From Flavobacteriaceae bacterium UBA4022 (lineage in GTDB: Bacteria; Bacteroidota; Bacteroidia; Flavobacteriales; Flavobacteriaceae), in assembly GCA_002384055.1 (NCBI GenBank), contig DGAU01000017.1, positions 10,325-61,334 of the forward strand: a stretch of 51,010 bases of DNA, read 5' to 3'. Positions 17,487-26,059 of the stretch are shown here, one piece after another. The notes below the pieces were generated by a model. That model was not told the origin of the DNA and did not search any database. It saw nothing but the letters and a program-made list of their open reading frames with translations. The stretch's first letter is position 1, and each line of letters begins with the position of its first letter. The position numbers were made by a program, and so were the translations under genes.

Positions 17487-18290
17487 ATGATTTCGAAAAC
17501 CAAAAATCAAGGAATTTTGTTCGTTTTGGCCCTGCTTCTGGTAGGTTGTGGCCAGTACCAAAAGTTGCTTAGGTCCGACGACGTTGCCCTAAAGTATACC
17601 TTTGTAGATTCGTTGTATAAGGATAAGAAATTCAAAAAGGCACTACCACTTATGGAACAAATTGTCCCCATATACCGTGGCAAACCTCAGGCGGAGCCTC
17701 TAATGTTTCGCTATGCGAACACTTTTTACAATCTTGGCGATTTTTATTTAGCAGGGTACCAGTTTGAGCGTTTTACGGCTTCTTACCCCAATAGTGATAG
17801 TTTGGAAATAGCGGCGTTTCGATCGGTTCAGAGCTATTATGCGTTATCGCCAAAATTCTCATTAGACCAAAAAGACACTTTTACGGCTTTAGAAAAGCTT
17901 CAGGGGTTCGTGGATAAATTTCCAGATTCAGAATACAGACAATCGTGTAACGCCATGGTGTTGGAACTGAAATCTAAGTTAGAACGTAAGGATTTTGATA
18001 TAGCACAACAGTATTTGCGTATCAGTGATTATAAGGCAGCAATCAATGCCTACGAAAACTTTATTAAAGATCATCCAGGCTCTATTTATAGAAAAGACGC
18101 TTATTTTGGGCGTCTAGAAGCAGCCTTTATGTTGGCTGAAAACAGTGTTTCTTATTTGATTAAGGAACGTCTGGAAGCAGCCCAAAAGCACTATCAGAGC
18201 TTTCTCAAGAATTACGGAGATAGCGACAAGCGTGGTGCCGCTGAAGAATTATTACTAAAAATAAAAACAAGGCTGGAGAGCCTTTCTTAA
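17487..18290 (+). CDS. bamD: Outer membrane assembly lipoprotein BamD
   Basis: Lipoprotein of the BAM complex that folds beta-barrel proteins into the outer membrane. The signal peptide ends in a lipobox LVGC with the lipidated cysteine near residue 21. The rest is helical with tetratricopeptide-like repeats (for example KFKKALPLMEQI and YKAAINAYENFIKDHPGS). Length is 267 residues from the chosen ATG; the frame is open further upstream but lacks a sensible signal peptide there and contains the promoter. It heads the run bamD-rpoZ-coaBC-DUF4835-recN. Confidence 0.94.
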   Translation: MISKTKNQGILFVLALLLVGCGQYQKLLRSDDVALKYTFVDSLYKDKKFKKALPLMEQIVPIYRGKPQAEPLMFRYANTFYNLGDFYLAGYQFERFTASYPNSDSLEIAAFRSVQSYYALSPKFSLDQKDTFTALEKLQGFVDKFPDSEYRQSCNAMVLELKSKLERKDFDIAQQYLRISDYKAAINAYENFIKDHPGSIYRKDAYFGRLEAAFMLAENSVSYLIKERLEAAQKHYQSFLKNYGDSDKRGAAEELLLKIKTRLESLS

Positions 18291-18312
18291 GAAACGAGTT
18301 AAAGTTTAAGCT

Positions 18313-18645
18313 ATGAGCGATTTTAAAAATTCAGTTGCCCCAGTAAGCACAACGACCATTGATAAAAACTTATTGGATGCCCCAACAGGTAACATCTATG
18401 AGGCCATTTCAATTATCTCGAGGCGTGCGGTACAAATCAATGGAGACATCAAAAAAGAGTTGACCGAGAAATTAGAAGAGTTTGCTACTTTCAACGACAG
18501 TCTTGAGGAGATTTTTGAAAACAAAGAGCAAATTGAAGTCTCTAAGTTTTACGAGCGATTACCTAAGCCACATGCTTTAGCGGTACAAGAATGGCTTGAA
18601 GAAAAAATCTACAGCCGTAATACAGAAGACCAAGTGGTTGATTAA
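18313..18645 (+). CDS. rpoZ: DNA-directed RNA polymerase omega subunit, Bacteroidota type
   Basis: Small subunit (110 residues) that stabilises RNA polymerase assembly. The segments APTGNIYEAISIISRRAVQI and FENKEQIEVSKFYERLPKP are strongly characteristic of the flavobacterial RpoZ family. It lies between bamD (22 nt upstream) and coaBC (9 nt downstream), the conserved order in this group. In many other bacteria omega is likewise close to coaBC. Confidence 0.93.
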   Translation: MSDFKNSVAPVSTTTIDKNLLDAPTGNIYEAISIISRRAVQINGDIKKELTEKLEEFATFNDSLEEIFENKEQIEVSKFYERLPKPHALAVQEWLEEKIYSRNTEDQVVD

Positions 18646-18654
18646 CCCAATTCT

Positions 18655-19866
18655 TTGACGGTGTTAAGCGGTAAAAAGATACTATTAGGCATTACAGCGG
18701 GTATCGCTGCCTATAAGACCGCTTCATTAGTGCGCTTATTGGTCAAAAGTGGTGCCGAGGTTCGCGTGGTCATGACGCCAGATGCTAAAGCATTTGTCAC
18801 TCCTTTAACCCTCTCTACTTTATCAGAACACCCCGTACTTTCTTCGTTTACTGAAACCGAAGATGACCAGGGCGTTTGGAATAATCATGTTACCCTCGGC
18901 CTTTGGGCAGATCTTTTTGTCTTGGCACCCGCTACAGCCAATACGCTATCCAAAATGGCCCAAGGCACCAGTGATAATTTTCTTTTGGCGACTTATTTGT
19001 CGCTCAAATGTCCCGTTTATTTTGCGCCTGCAATGGATCTTGACATGTATGCGCATCCAGCAACACAAGCCTCCTTTGAGCGTTTACAGCACTTTGGCAA
19101 TGTCATGATACCTGCAGAATACGGCGAATTGGCTAGTGGTCTTGTCGGTCAAGGGCGTATGGCCGAGCCGGAGAACATTGTTTCATTTATCGAAAAGGAC
19201 TTAATTTCCAAAGCGCCATTGTATCAGCAACACTACCTGATCACGGCCGGACCAACGTTTGAGCCCATAGATCCAGTGCGTTATATTGGTAATTTTTCTA
19301 GCGGAAAAATGGGCTATGCTCTAGCCAATCGAGCCGCTCGGTTAGGGGCTAAAGTTACCTTAGTTTCGGGCCCAACTAAAGACTTGGCATTACATCCAAA
19401 TGTGAAAAAAATTGATGTGCTTACCGGTGCCGATATGTTAGCCGCTGTAGCCGCTGAATTTGACTCCTGTAATGTGGCTATACTCTGTGCAGCCGTGGCG
19501 GATTTTAAACCGAAGGAACAGGCGCAACAAAAAATCAAAAACAAGGAAGACTCTTGGTCTTTGACCTTGACCACCACCACCGATATTGCTCAGGCACTCG
19601 GTCAGCGAAAAAAGAAGCAATACCTGGTAGGGTTTGCGTTGGAAACTCAGGATGGTTTGGAGAATGCAAAAATGAAGCTCAAAAAAAAGAATTTAGATAT
19701 AATTGTTTTAAATTCGCTAGAAGACCAAGCCGTAGCCTTTGGGGCCGACACCAACAAAGTGACTATAGTGGAACCCAATGGAGATCATATTGCCTATCCG
19801 GCCAAACAAAAGACAGAAGTTGCTGCCGATATCATTGACTTTATAATCCAAAAGTACCATGCGTAA
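18655..19866 (+). CDS. coaBC: Bifunctional phosphopantothenoylcysteine decarboxylase/synthetase
   Basis: Makes 4'-phosphopantetheine for coenzyme A from phosphopantothenate and cysteine. The CoaC half is a flavoprotein with GITAGIAAYKT at 12-22, His78 and APATANT at 91-97. The CoaB half starts near residue 190 (YLITAGPTFEPIDPVRYI) with GNFSSGKMG at 211-218. The start is TTG at 18655, since no ATG precedes the conserved first strand. Two CoaC positions differ from the E. coli Dfp pattern: PxMN is PAMD (Asp128), and the ACG cysteine is Ser160 (ASG). coaE, the last CoA gene, is at 25378. Confidence 0.95.
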   Translation: MTVLSGKKILLGITAGIAAYKTASLVRLLVKSGAEVRVVMTPDAKAFVTPLTLSTLSEHPVLSSFTETEDDQGVWNNHVTLGLWADLFVLAPATANTLSKMAQGTSDNFLLATYLSLKCPVYFAPAMDLDMYAHPATQASFERLQHFGNVMIPAEYGELASGLVGQGRMAEPENIVSFIEKDLISKAPLYQQHYLITAGPTFEPIDPVRYIGNFSSGKMGYALANRAARLGAKVTLVSGPTKDLALHPNVKKIDVLTGADMLAAVAAEFDSCNVAILCAAVADFKPKEQAQQKIKNKEDSWSLTLTTTTDIAQALGQRKKKQYLVGFALETQDGLENAKMKLKKKNLDIIVLNSLEDQAVAFGADTNKVTIVEPNGDHIAYPAKQKTEVAADIIDFIIQKYHA

Positions 19867-20749
19867 ATTTTGCATTTTATTGATTTGTCTCATGCTTGCC
19901 AATCTGGGGCATGCTCAGGAATTAAATGCGACGGTTACCATTGATGCCGAGCAAACAGGTCAGCCCAACGCACAAGTTTTCAGAACGCTTAAGGATCAGT
20001 TGACCGAATTACTTAATGAAACCCAATGGACCAATAAATCTTTTAATAATCAAGAGCGCATAGATTGTAATTTCACCTTGATTTTACAAAGTTTTGAGTC
20101 AACCGCCTTTACAGGAACACTCCAAGTTCAATCTTCTAGAACCGTTTTTGGTTCAACTTATGATTCGCCTGTTTACAACTATAACGACCGACAGTTTTCT
20201 TTTGAGTATTCAGAATTTCAGCCTTTAGTTTTTAATATCAATAATTTTGATTCGAATTTGGTCTCGGTTTTGGCTTATCATGTCTACACCATCATTGGGC
20301 TGGATGCAGACACCTTTGCCCTTAATGGGGGAGATACATACTTCGCTCAAGCCAAACAGATTGTGAATACCGGGGCATCGAGTAATTACCAAGGCTGGAA
20401 GGCTGTAGATGGCACACAATCGCGCTACCGCTATAATGATGCTATAATTTCAAACGTTTATAGTGATTTCAGAACAACTATGTACGACTACCATCGTCTG
20501 GGATTGGACGTGATGGACGGTAATTTAAAAAATGCCAAAACGGTTGTGCGTGATGCGATCATTAACTTGAAAAAGGTGAATGCCCGCAGGCCTAATTCCT
20601 TTTTAATGCGGACTTTTTTCGATGCTAAATCGGATGAAATTCAACGTATTTTTTCGGGTGGACCAACGATTGAAATTACAGATTTAGTCGAGACACTCAA
20701 GCGTATAGCCCCAACCAAAAGCGAAAATTGGAATAAAATTAAGTTATAG
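19859..20749 (+). CDS. DUF4835-family secreted protein (PorD-like)
   Basis: A 296-residue protein with a clear signal peptide (cleavage near GHAQ, residue 20), beginning the mature part with ELNATVTIDAEQ. The segments VFRTLKDQLTELLNETQWT and the C-terminal helix FDAKSDEIQRIFSGG are typical of DUF4835. As I recall, this family is also annotated as PorD, linked to type IX secretion; I treat that as likely but not shown here. It overlaps coaBC by 8 nt. Three T9SS cargo proteins occur in this window, so such a function would fit. Confidence 0.86.
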   Translation: MRKFCILLICLMLANLGHAQELNATVTIDAEQTGQPNAQVFRTLKDQLTELLNETQWTNKSFNNQERIDCNFTLILQSFESTAFTGTLQVQSSRTVFGSTYDSPVYNYNDRQFSFEYSEFQPLVFNINNFDSNLVSVLAYHVYTIIGLDADTFALNGGDTYFAQAKQIVNTGASSNYQGWKAVDGTQSRYRYNDAIISNVYSDFRTTMYDYHRLGLDVMDGNLKNAKTVVRDAIINLKKVNARRPNSFLMRTFFDAKSDEIQRIFSGGPTIEITDLVETLKRIAPTKSENWNKIKL

Positions 20750-20817
20750 AACAAGCCCAGGAATTACTTCAAGTATAACGTTTCAAGAAATTTATTAAAC
20801 CCTAATTCACTGCACAA

Positions 20818-22470
20818 TTGCTGACCACCATTACCATAAAAAATTATGCGCTCATTGAAGACATGTCCGTGTCCTTTGACTCTGGTTTTACGGTGATTAC
20901 TGGAGCGACAGGATCGGGCAAGTCGATTCTTCTCGGGGCCTTAGATTTGGTTTTGGGAAAACGTGCAGATTCCAAAGTAGCTAAAAATCCAGAAAAAAAA
21001 TGTGTTGTAGAGGCACATTTTGATGTCCGGGCGTATCAGTTAGAAGGTCTTTATCGGGAGCTCGATTTGGATTATGAAGCCATGACCATTTTACGCAGAG
21101 AATTGCTGCCTAATGGCAAATCACGTGCTTTTGTCAATGATGCTTTGGCCAGTTTGAGTCAGGTCCAGCAATTGAGCGAGCGTTTGGTAGAGATCCATCA
21201 CCAAGGGGACACCCATCGACTAGGACAAGAGGCTTATCAGTTTGAAATCTTAGATGCACTTAGTGGACAGCAGACGGCCCTGACGACCTACCAAAAAAGC
21301 TACCAATTGTTCTTGACTAACGAAAAGAATATTGCAGCGCTGATCACATCACAGCAAAAGGCCATCCAAGAAGTCGATTACCAACAGTTTATATTAGAGG
21401 AATTGGTCGAGATGCATCTCGAGGATATCGATCAAGTGGCTCTGGAGGACACGCGTTCTCGTCTCAAGCATCAAGAATTGATTCAGGAGGTACTCCAACA
21501 ATCACTGCAACAACTATCAAACGATGAAATAGGTCTTGTGGATCAAGCCAATCATTTGCAACAGCGCTTAAGGAGTCTGTCTCATTTAGGTGCTGATTTC
21601 GACGCCCTTTATAACCGCATGGAGAGTGTCCGTATAGAACTGGCCGATGTCCAACAAGAGATAGATCATCAAATGGATCGCCTTGAATCTGATCCGTCTT
21701 CGTTACAAGATATCGATGAATTGTTGGACCGTCTTTATCGATTACAAACAAAACATGGCGTCGACACGGTAGATGCTTTGATGGTAATTCGAGAAGAATT
21801 GACCGATAAGATTACAAATACCTCAACCATTGACCAGCGCATTGCCATGCTACAGTCAGAGCAAATCACACTAACTAAACAGCTCAATGTTGCGGCCGAT
21901 GATTTACATCAAAAAAGAACTGCGGCAGTCCCTAAGTTTGAGCGATTGGTCAATGAATATTTAATGCAGTTATCCTTGGCAGACGCCCAGTGGCAATTGC
22001 GTTTAAAGCGCATTGATGGTTTAAATTATTATGGAGGCGCCCAGCTGGCTTTATGGTTCTCTGCCAATAAGGGAATCGCTCCGCAACTCATACATTTGGC
22101 TGTTTCTGGCGGGGAGATGAGTCGCGTTGTTTTGGCAGTCAAAGCTGTTTTGGCCGAATTCAAATCACTACCGACCTTAATTTTTGATGAAATTGACACG
22201 GGTATTTCAGGAGAAATTGCCTCGAAAATGGCTGAGATTTTGCTCAATATGAGTGGGAGAGGACAGCTTTTTTGTATGACTCATTTGCCTCAAACTGCTG
22301 CAAAAGGTCGTTTCCATAAGCGGATATTTAAAGAAAGTGATGGGGAAAAAACAAGGACTTATATCAAGGACCTTGGTCCGCAAGAACGCATTCAAGAAAT
22401 TGCTCAAATGATTGGGGGCAGAGAACTTACAGACTCAGCTAAAGCGCATGCCCGCCAATTATTGAATTAA
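20818..22470 (+). CDS. recN: DNA repair protein RecN
   Basis: SMC-like ATPase in double-strand break repair. Walker A GATGSGKS is at residues 29-36, a long coiled-coil region occupies about 160-370, and the C-terminal ATPase half carries LAVSGGEMSRV (signature) and LIFDEIDTG (Walker B) followed by MTHLPQTAA. Length is 550 residues. The start is TTG at 20818; the first strand (TITIKNYALIED) begins immediately after, so a later ATG would remove it. Confidence 0.95.
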   Translation: MLTTITIKNYALIEDMSVSFDSGFTVITGATGSGKSILLGALDLVLGKRADSKVAKNPEKKCVVEAHFDVRAYQLEGLYRELDLDYEAMTILRRELLPNGKSRAFVNDALASLSQVQQLSERLVEIHHQGDTHRLGQEAYQFEILDALSGQQTALTTYQKSYQLFLTNEKNIAALITSQQKAIQEVDYQQFILEELVEMHLEDIDQVALEDTRSRLKHQELIQEVLQQSLQQLSNDEIGLVDQANHLQQRLRSLSHLGADFDALYNRMESVRIELADVQQEIDHQMDRLESDPSSLQDIDELLDRLYRLQTKHGVDTVDALMVIREELTDKITNTSTIDQRIAMLQSEQITLTKQLNVAADDLHQKRTAAVPKFERLVNEYLMQLSLADAQWQLRLKRIDGLNYYGGAQLALWFSANKGIAPQLIHLAVSGGEMSRVVLAVKAVLAEFKSLPTLIFDEIDTGISGEIASKMAEILLNMSGRGQLFCMTHLPQTAAKGRFHKRIFKESDGEKTRTYIKDLGPQERIQEIAQMIGGRELTDSAKAHARQLLN

Positions 22471-22472
22471 TG

Positions 22473-22480
22473 TATATTTA
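22473..22480 (+). promoter_or_regulatory. Possible -7 promoter element of fabI (TATATTTA variant)
   Basis: TATATTTA differs from TAnnTTTG only in the last base and lies 26 nt before the fabI start. It could allow fabI expression independent of the recN operon. Confidence 0.3.
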
Positions 22481-22505
22481 CCACATCTAACTAAACCAGT
22501 AAAAA

Positions 22506-23327
22506 ATGGCTTACAATTTATTAGAAGGCAAAAGAGGAATCATATTTGGTGCTCTGGACCCCAACTCAATCGCTTGGAAAACAGCAGAACGTGTCCATGA
22601 AGAAGGTGGGCGATTTGTATTGACTAATGCACCCATCGCCATGCGCATGGGGCAAATTGATGCTTTGGCAAAAATTACAGGTTCCGAAATTATTCCTGCG
22701 GATGCCACAAAAATTGAAGATTTGGAACATTTAGTGTCTCAGGCGGTATCTATCTTGGGTGGGCCTTTGGATTTTGTCCTGCACTCTATTGGTATGTCGG
22801 TTAATGTCCGTAAAGGCAAGCATTACACCGAGCAGAACTACGACTGGACGCACAAGGGCTGGGATGTTTCTGCCTTGTCTTTTCATAAAACAATGCAAGT
22901 CTTGTATAAGCAAGATGCGATGAACGAGTGGGGCAGTATCGTAGCCTTATCTTATATGGCGGCGCAGCGTGTTTTTCCAGATTACAATGACATGGCTGAT
23001 AACAAAGCTTATTTAGAGTCTATTGCGCGCAGTTTTGGTTACTTCTTTGGTCGCGACAAAAAAGTACGGGTCAACACCATTTCTCAATCACCTACACCGA
23101 CGACTGCCGGCCAGGGTGTTAAGGGATTTGATGGATTTATGGCTTATGCAGATAAGATGTCTCCTTTGGGGAATGCGACGGCTTTGGATTGTGCCAATTA
23201 TACCATTAGTTTGTTTAGTGATTTGACCAAGCGTGTGACGCTTCAAAACCTATATAATGATGGTGGATTTTCCAATATGGGCGTGAGTGATGCCGTAATG
23301 GACTATTTTGTCAATGATAAGGCATAA
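22506..23327 (+). CDS. fabI: Enoyl-[acyl-carrier-protein] reductase (NADH)
   Basis: Reduces enoyl-ACP in the last step of each fatty acid elongation cycle. The N-terminal GIIFGALDPNSIAWKTAERV is the nucleotide-binding region. The active-site segment SYMAAQRVFPDYNDMADNKAYL carries the FabI Tyr-x6-Lys pair (YNDMADNK). Length is 273 residues and the sequence strongly resembles flavobacterial FabI. A rho-independent terminator follows at 23395-23421. Confidence 0.96.
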   Translation: MAYNLLEGKRGIIFGALDPNSIAWKTAERVHEEGGRFVLTNAPIAMRMGQIDALAKITGSEIIPADATKIEDLEHLVSQAVSILGGPLDFVLHSIGMSVNVRKGKHYTEQNYDWTHKGWDVSALSFHKTMQVLYKQDAMNEWGSIVALSYMAAQRVFPDYNDMADNKAYLESIARSFGYFFGRDKKVRVNTISQSPTPTTAGQGVKGFDGFMAYADKMSPLGNATALDCANYTISLFSDLTKRVTLQNLYNDGGFSNMGVSDAVMDYFVNDKA

Positions 23328-23394
23328 ATACTAATTTCTTCAGTGCTGGCTGTTGTTGTAATGGTTAGCGTCAAGGTGTGAACAACAAGATATA

Positions 23395-23421
23395 AAGCCA
23401 TCCCTGAGCGGATGGCTTTTT
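23395..23421 (+). terminator. Rho-independent terminator after fabI
   Basis: A perfect 9-bp stem, AAGCCATCC paired with GGATGGCTT, with a 6-nt loop CTGAGC, followed by TTT. It ends the long run of plus-strand housekeeping genes and separates it from the glycosyltransferase promoter just downstream. Confidence 0.85.
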
Positions 23422-23429
23422 AATTTAAC

Positions 23430-23437
23430 TACTTTTG
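23430..23437 (+). promoter_or_regulatory. -7 promoter element of the glycosyltransferase gene
   Basis: TACTTTTG matches TAnnTTTG and ends 6 nt before the ATG at 23443, directly after the fabI terminator. The spacing again implies a leaderless or almost leaderless mRNA. Confidence 0.55.
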
Positions 23438-23442
23438 TAGTC

Positions 23443-24444
23443 ATGAAGCCACAGTATTCTTTTATCATACCGGTATTCAATCGACCAGAGGAGATCAGGG
23501 AGTTGTTGCATTCCATGACCGCGCTCGAAGGAGATTATACTTTTGAAGTGGTAGTTGTAGAAGATGGTTCTACAGATTCTGCTCAAGATGTGGTGGTTGA
23601 TTTTAGTGAAGTGCTGACACTTCATTATTACGCTAAGGCGAACACAGGTCCTGGTGATTCTAGAAACTACGGCATGTCCCGCGCTCATGGTAGTTATTTT
23701 ATTATTTTGGATTCAGACTGTTTGTTGCCCCCACATTATCTTCAGGCGATGGACGATTATTTGAAGACACATCAACCTGACTTTTTTGGCGGTCCCGACG
23801 CGGCACATCAAGATTTTACCTCACTACAGCGTGGAATTGATTTCGCGATGACCTCTTTTTTGACCACTGGAGGAGTTCGTGGTCACAAAAAACAATTGGC
23901 ACGATTCGAACCGCGCAGTTTTAATATGGGGCTGTCGGCCCAAGCTTTTCAGGCTTCAGGAGGTTTTGGTAAAATACACCCTGGTGAAGACCCCGACTTA
24001 ACGCATCGTTTATGGCAATTGGGTTTTGAATCTAAGTTGGTTACAGAAGCCTATGTATACCACAAAAGAAGGGTTTCTTGGATCAAGTATGCCAAGCAAG
24101 TTTATCAATTTGGCTTAGTGCGCCCGATCCTCAACCGTTGGCATCCTACAGGGGCGAAATGGATCTTTTGGTTGCCGAGTCTATGGCTTATTGCATCGCT
24201 AACGGCTATTTTTACAGCCCTTATGAGCCACAGTGAGCTGCTATTGCTCATGGGGTGTTATTATGGCTTAGTGTTTTTTGCGGCCTTATTGGCCCATAAA
24301 TCAATACCTATTGCCTTTAATGCATTGCTTGCGACGCTCATTCAGTTTTATGCTTATGGTTTTGGCTTCTTGCGTTCTTTCACTGCCATAGTATTGCGGG
24401 GCAAAACACCAGAAGCATCATTTCCTAAATTATTTTTCAAATAA
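23443..24444 (+). CDS. Glycosyltransferase family 2 with C-terminal membrane segments
   Basis: GT-A fold glycosyltransferase of 333 residues. The nucleotide-sugar motifs are FIIPVFNRPEEI at the N-terminus, EDGS at 40-43 and the DSD metal motif at 90-92. Two to three hydrophobic segments occupy about residues 235-315, so it is probably anchored in the inner membrane. Donor and acceptor are unknown; extracellular polysaccharide or glycolipid synthesis is plausible. It is 8 nt from ybbR, in a unit with coaE. Confidence 0.9.
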   Translation: MKPQYSFIIPVFNRPEEIRELLHSMTALEGDYTFEVVVVEDGSTDSAQDVVVDFSEVLTLHYYAKANTGPGDSRNYGMSRAHGSYFIILDSDCLLPPHYLQAMDDYLKTHQPDFFGGPDAAHQDFTSLQRGIDFAMTSFLTTGGVRGHKKQLARFEPRSFNMGLSAQAFQASGGFGKIHPGEDPDLTHRLWQLGFESKLVTEAYVYHKRRVSWIKYAKQVYQFGLVRPILNRWHPTGAKWIFWLPSLWLIASLTAIFTALMSHSELLLLMGCYYGLVFFAALLAHKSIPIAFNALLATLIQFYAYGFGFLRSFTAIVLRGKTPEASFPKLFFK

Positions 24445-24452
24445 GTCTGCGC

Positions 24453-25397
24453 ATGAAAAATATATCGGTCCATAGAAATCAAAAAATAAAGAGTTTTTTA
24501 TTCTTTCTGGCGCTGGCACTGGGCATATGGTTCTTGACAAAATTTTCTAAAGACCTGACCACAGAGTTGACCCTAAGTGTTGTGTATAAAAATTTACCAG
24601 AAGAGACTTTGCTTGGGAAAGCGGCCCTACAGGAATTTACCGTTGGGGTCAAGGCTAATGGATTTAAGTTGCTGGGTCATTCTTTGGGCCGAAAACAAAT
24701 AGTGATTGATGCTTCTGCAGGCAATAGAATCAATCAATCAACTCTGAGGTTTAATCAAGATCAATTATTGGCCTTTTGCTATAGGCAATTACCAAATGTT
24801 GGGGTCTTATCCCTTGATCTTCAAGAATTATTGATCCCATTGGACCAAATGGCTTCTAAGTTGGTTCCGGTTGTTTTTAAAGGAGATGTTGTGTTAAAGC
24901 AAGGATTTCGTGCGGTGTCCGAATTAACCATAACCCCTCAGCAGATCAAACTTTTTGGCCCCCAGAATAGTATTGAATTAATTGATAGCATTACAACAGA
25001 ATTAATGACCATCAGCGGTTTGGATGAGGACTTGGATCAATTACTGGCGCTTGAATTGCCCGAAAATAATGAAATCACCCTTTCTTCCAAACAGGTCCAA
25101 GTGATCATGGAGGTTGAAGAATTTGCCCAAAAGAAGCTGGTATTGCCTGTTGAGATGCTCAATGTGCCACGCGGAACTGAGTTGAAAATTTTCCCAGAAT
25201 CAATGACGGTTCAATTTGAAGTCTCAGTGGCGCAATTTAATCAAGTCGTCCCCGCTAGTTTTAAGCTGGTCTGTGATTTTTCAGAAAAAATAACAGAGGA
25301 TAGTTTTATGATTCCAAAGTTGGTCATCAAGCCCAATGGCATCATCAAAACCGAACTCAGTCATAAAAAAGTTGATTATGTCATCTTCAAAGATTAG
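24453..25397 (+). CDS. YbbR-domain protein (CdaR-like)
   Basis: A 314-residue protein with one N-terminal transmembrane segment (about residues 12-30) and extracytoplasmic YbbR-like beta repeats, for example VVYKNLPEETLL and the segment from VPVVFKGDVVLKQGF onward. In Firmicutes YbbR proteins (CdaR) regulate the diadenylate cyclase CdaA; no cyclase gene is adjacent here, so that role is uncertain. The 3' end overlaps coaE by 20 nt. Confidence 0.82.
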   Translation: MKNISVHRNQKIKSFLFFLALALGIWFLTKFSKDLTTELTLSVVYKNLPEETLLGKAALQEFTVGVKANGFKLLGHSLGRKQIVIDASAGNRINQSTLRFNQDQLLAFCYRQLPNVGVLSLDLQELLIPLDQMASKLVPVVFKGDVVLKQGFRAVSELTITPQQIKLFGPQNSIELIDSITTELMTISGLDEDLDQLLALELPENNEITLSSKQVQVIMEVEEFAQKKLVLPVEMLNVPRGTELKIFPESMTVQFEVSVAQFNQVVPASFKLVCDFSEKITEDSFMIPKLVIKPNGIIKTELSHKKVDYVIFKD

Positions 25398-25983
25398 CCC
25401 TAAGGTCATTGGGCTCACCGGAGGTATCGGCAGCGGTAAATCCACTATCGCGCGAGAATTTGCTGCCCTGGGTGTACCCGTTTATCATTCGGATGACCGT
25501 GCCAAATACCTGATGAATTCTGATGAGGAGTTGAAGCAGCAGTTGATGGCATTATTAGGGCCAGAAACCTATCGAGAAGGATTACTCAATACGGGTTTTG
25601 TGGCAAAACATATTTTTGCAGATCCAGCGGCACTCAAATCTTGGAACAAATTGGTTCATCCAGCGGTTGCTCTGGATTTTGCTCAATGGTTATCTGATCA
25701 GGATAGCCCTTATGTCCTTAAGGAAGTGGCTATTTTATTTGAAACGGGGGGTGAGACGCAGTGCGATGCAGTAGTTTTGGTCACGGCGCTTAAGGGTCAG
25801 CGTTTGGCTCGAGTCATGGCACGAGATGGTACTACAAAACCCCAAATTGATCAACGCATGGACTTGCAGTGGTCAGACGATGTCAAAAAGGAAAAAGCAG
25901 ATTTTGTCATTGAAAATAATGACCTTGCCCTTGCCCTTAAACAGGTAACGAATGTTCACAAGGCATTGATGGAGGCACGCTAA
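25378..25983 (+). CDS. coaE: Dephospho-CoA kinase
   Basis: Phosphorylates dephospho-CoA, the final step of coenzyme A synthesis. The P-loop GLTGGIGSGKST is at the N-terminus, followed by the substrate motif VYHSDDRAKYLM. Length is 201 residues from the ATG at 25378; an upstream in-frame ATG at 25336 lies deeper in ybbR and would add an unconserved extension. The 20-nt overlap with ybbR implies coupled expression. Confidence 0.95.
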   Translation: MSSSKISPKVIGLTGGIGSGKSTIAREFAALGVPVYHSDDRAKYLMNSDEELKQQLMALLGPETYREGLLNTGFVAKHIFADPAALKSWNKLVHPAVALDFAQWLSDQDSPYVLKEVAILFETGGETQCDAVVLVTALKGQRLARVMARDGTTKPQIDQRMDLQWSDDVKKEKADFVIENNDLALALKQVTNVHKALMEAR

Positions 25984-26059
25984 TGGTTAGGCTAATTTTT
26001 AGTGTTAACTTTAGGTTAAAGGGCGGATGGCGTAAATGTTAAAATCTTAATTTTAACGC

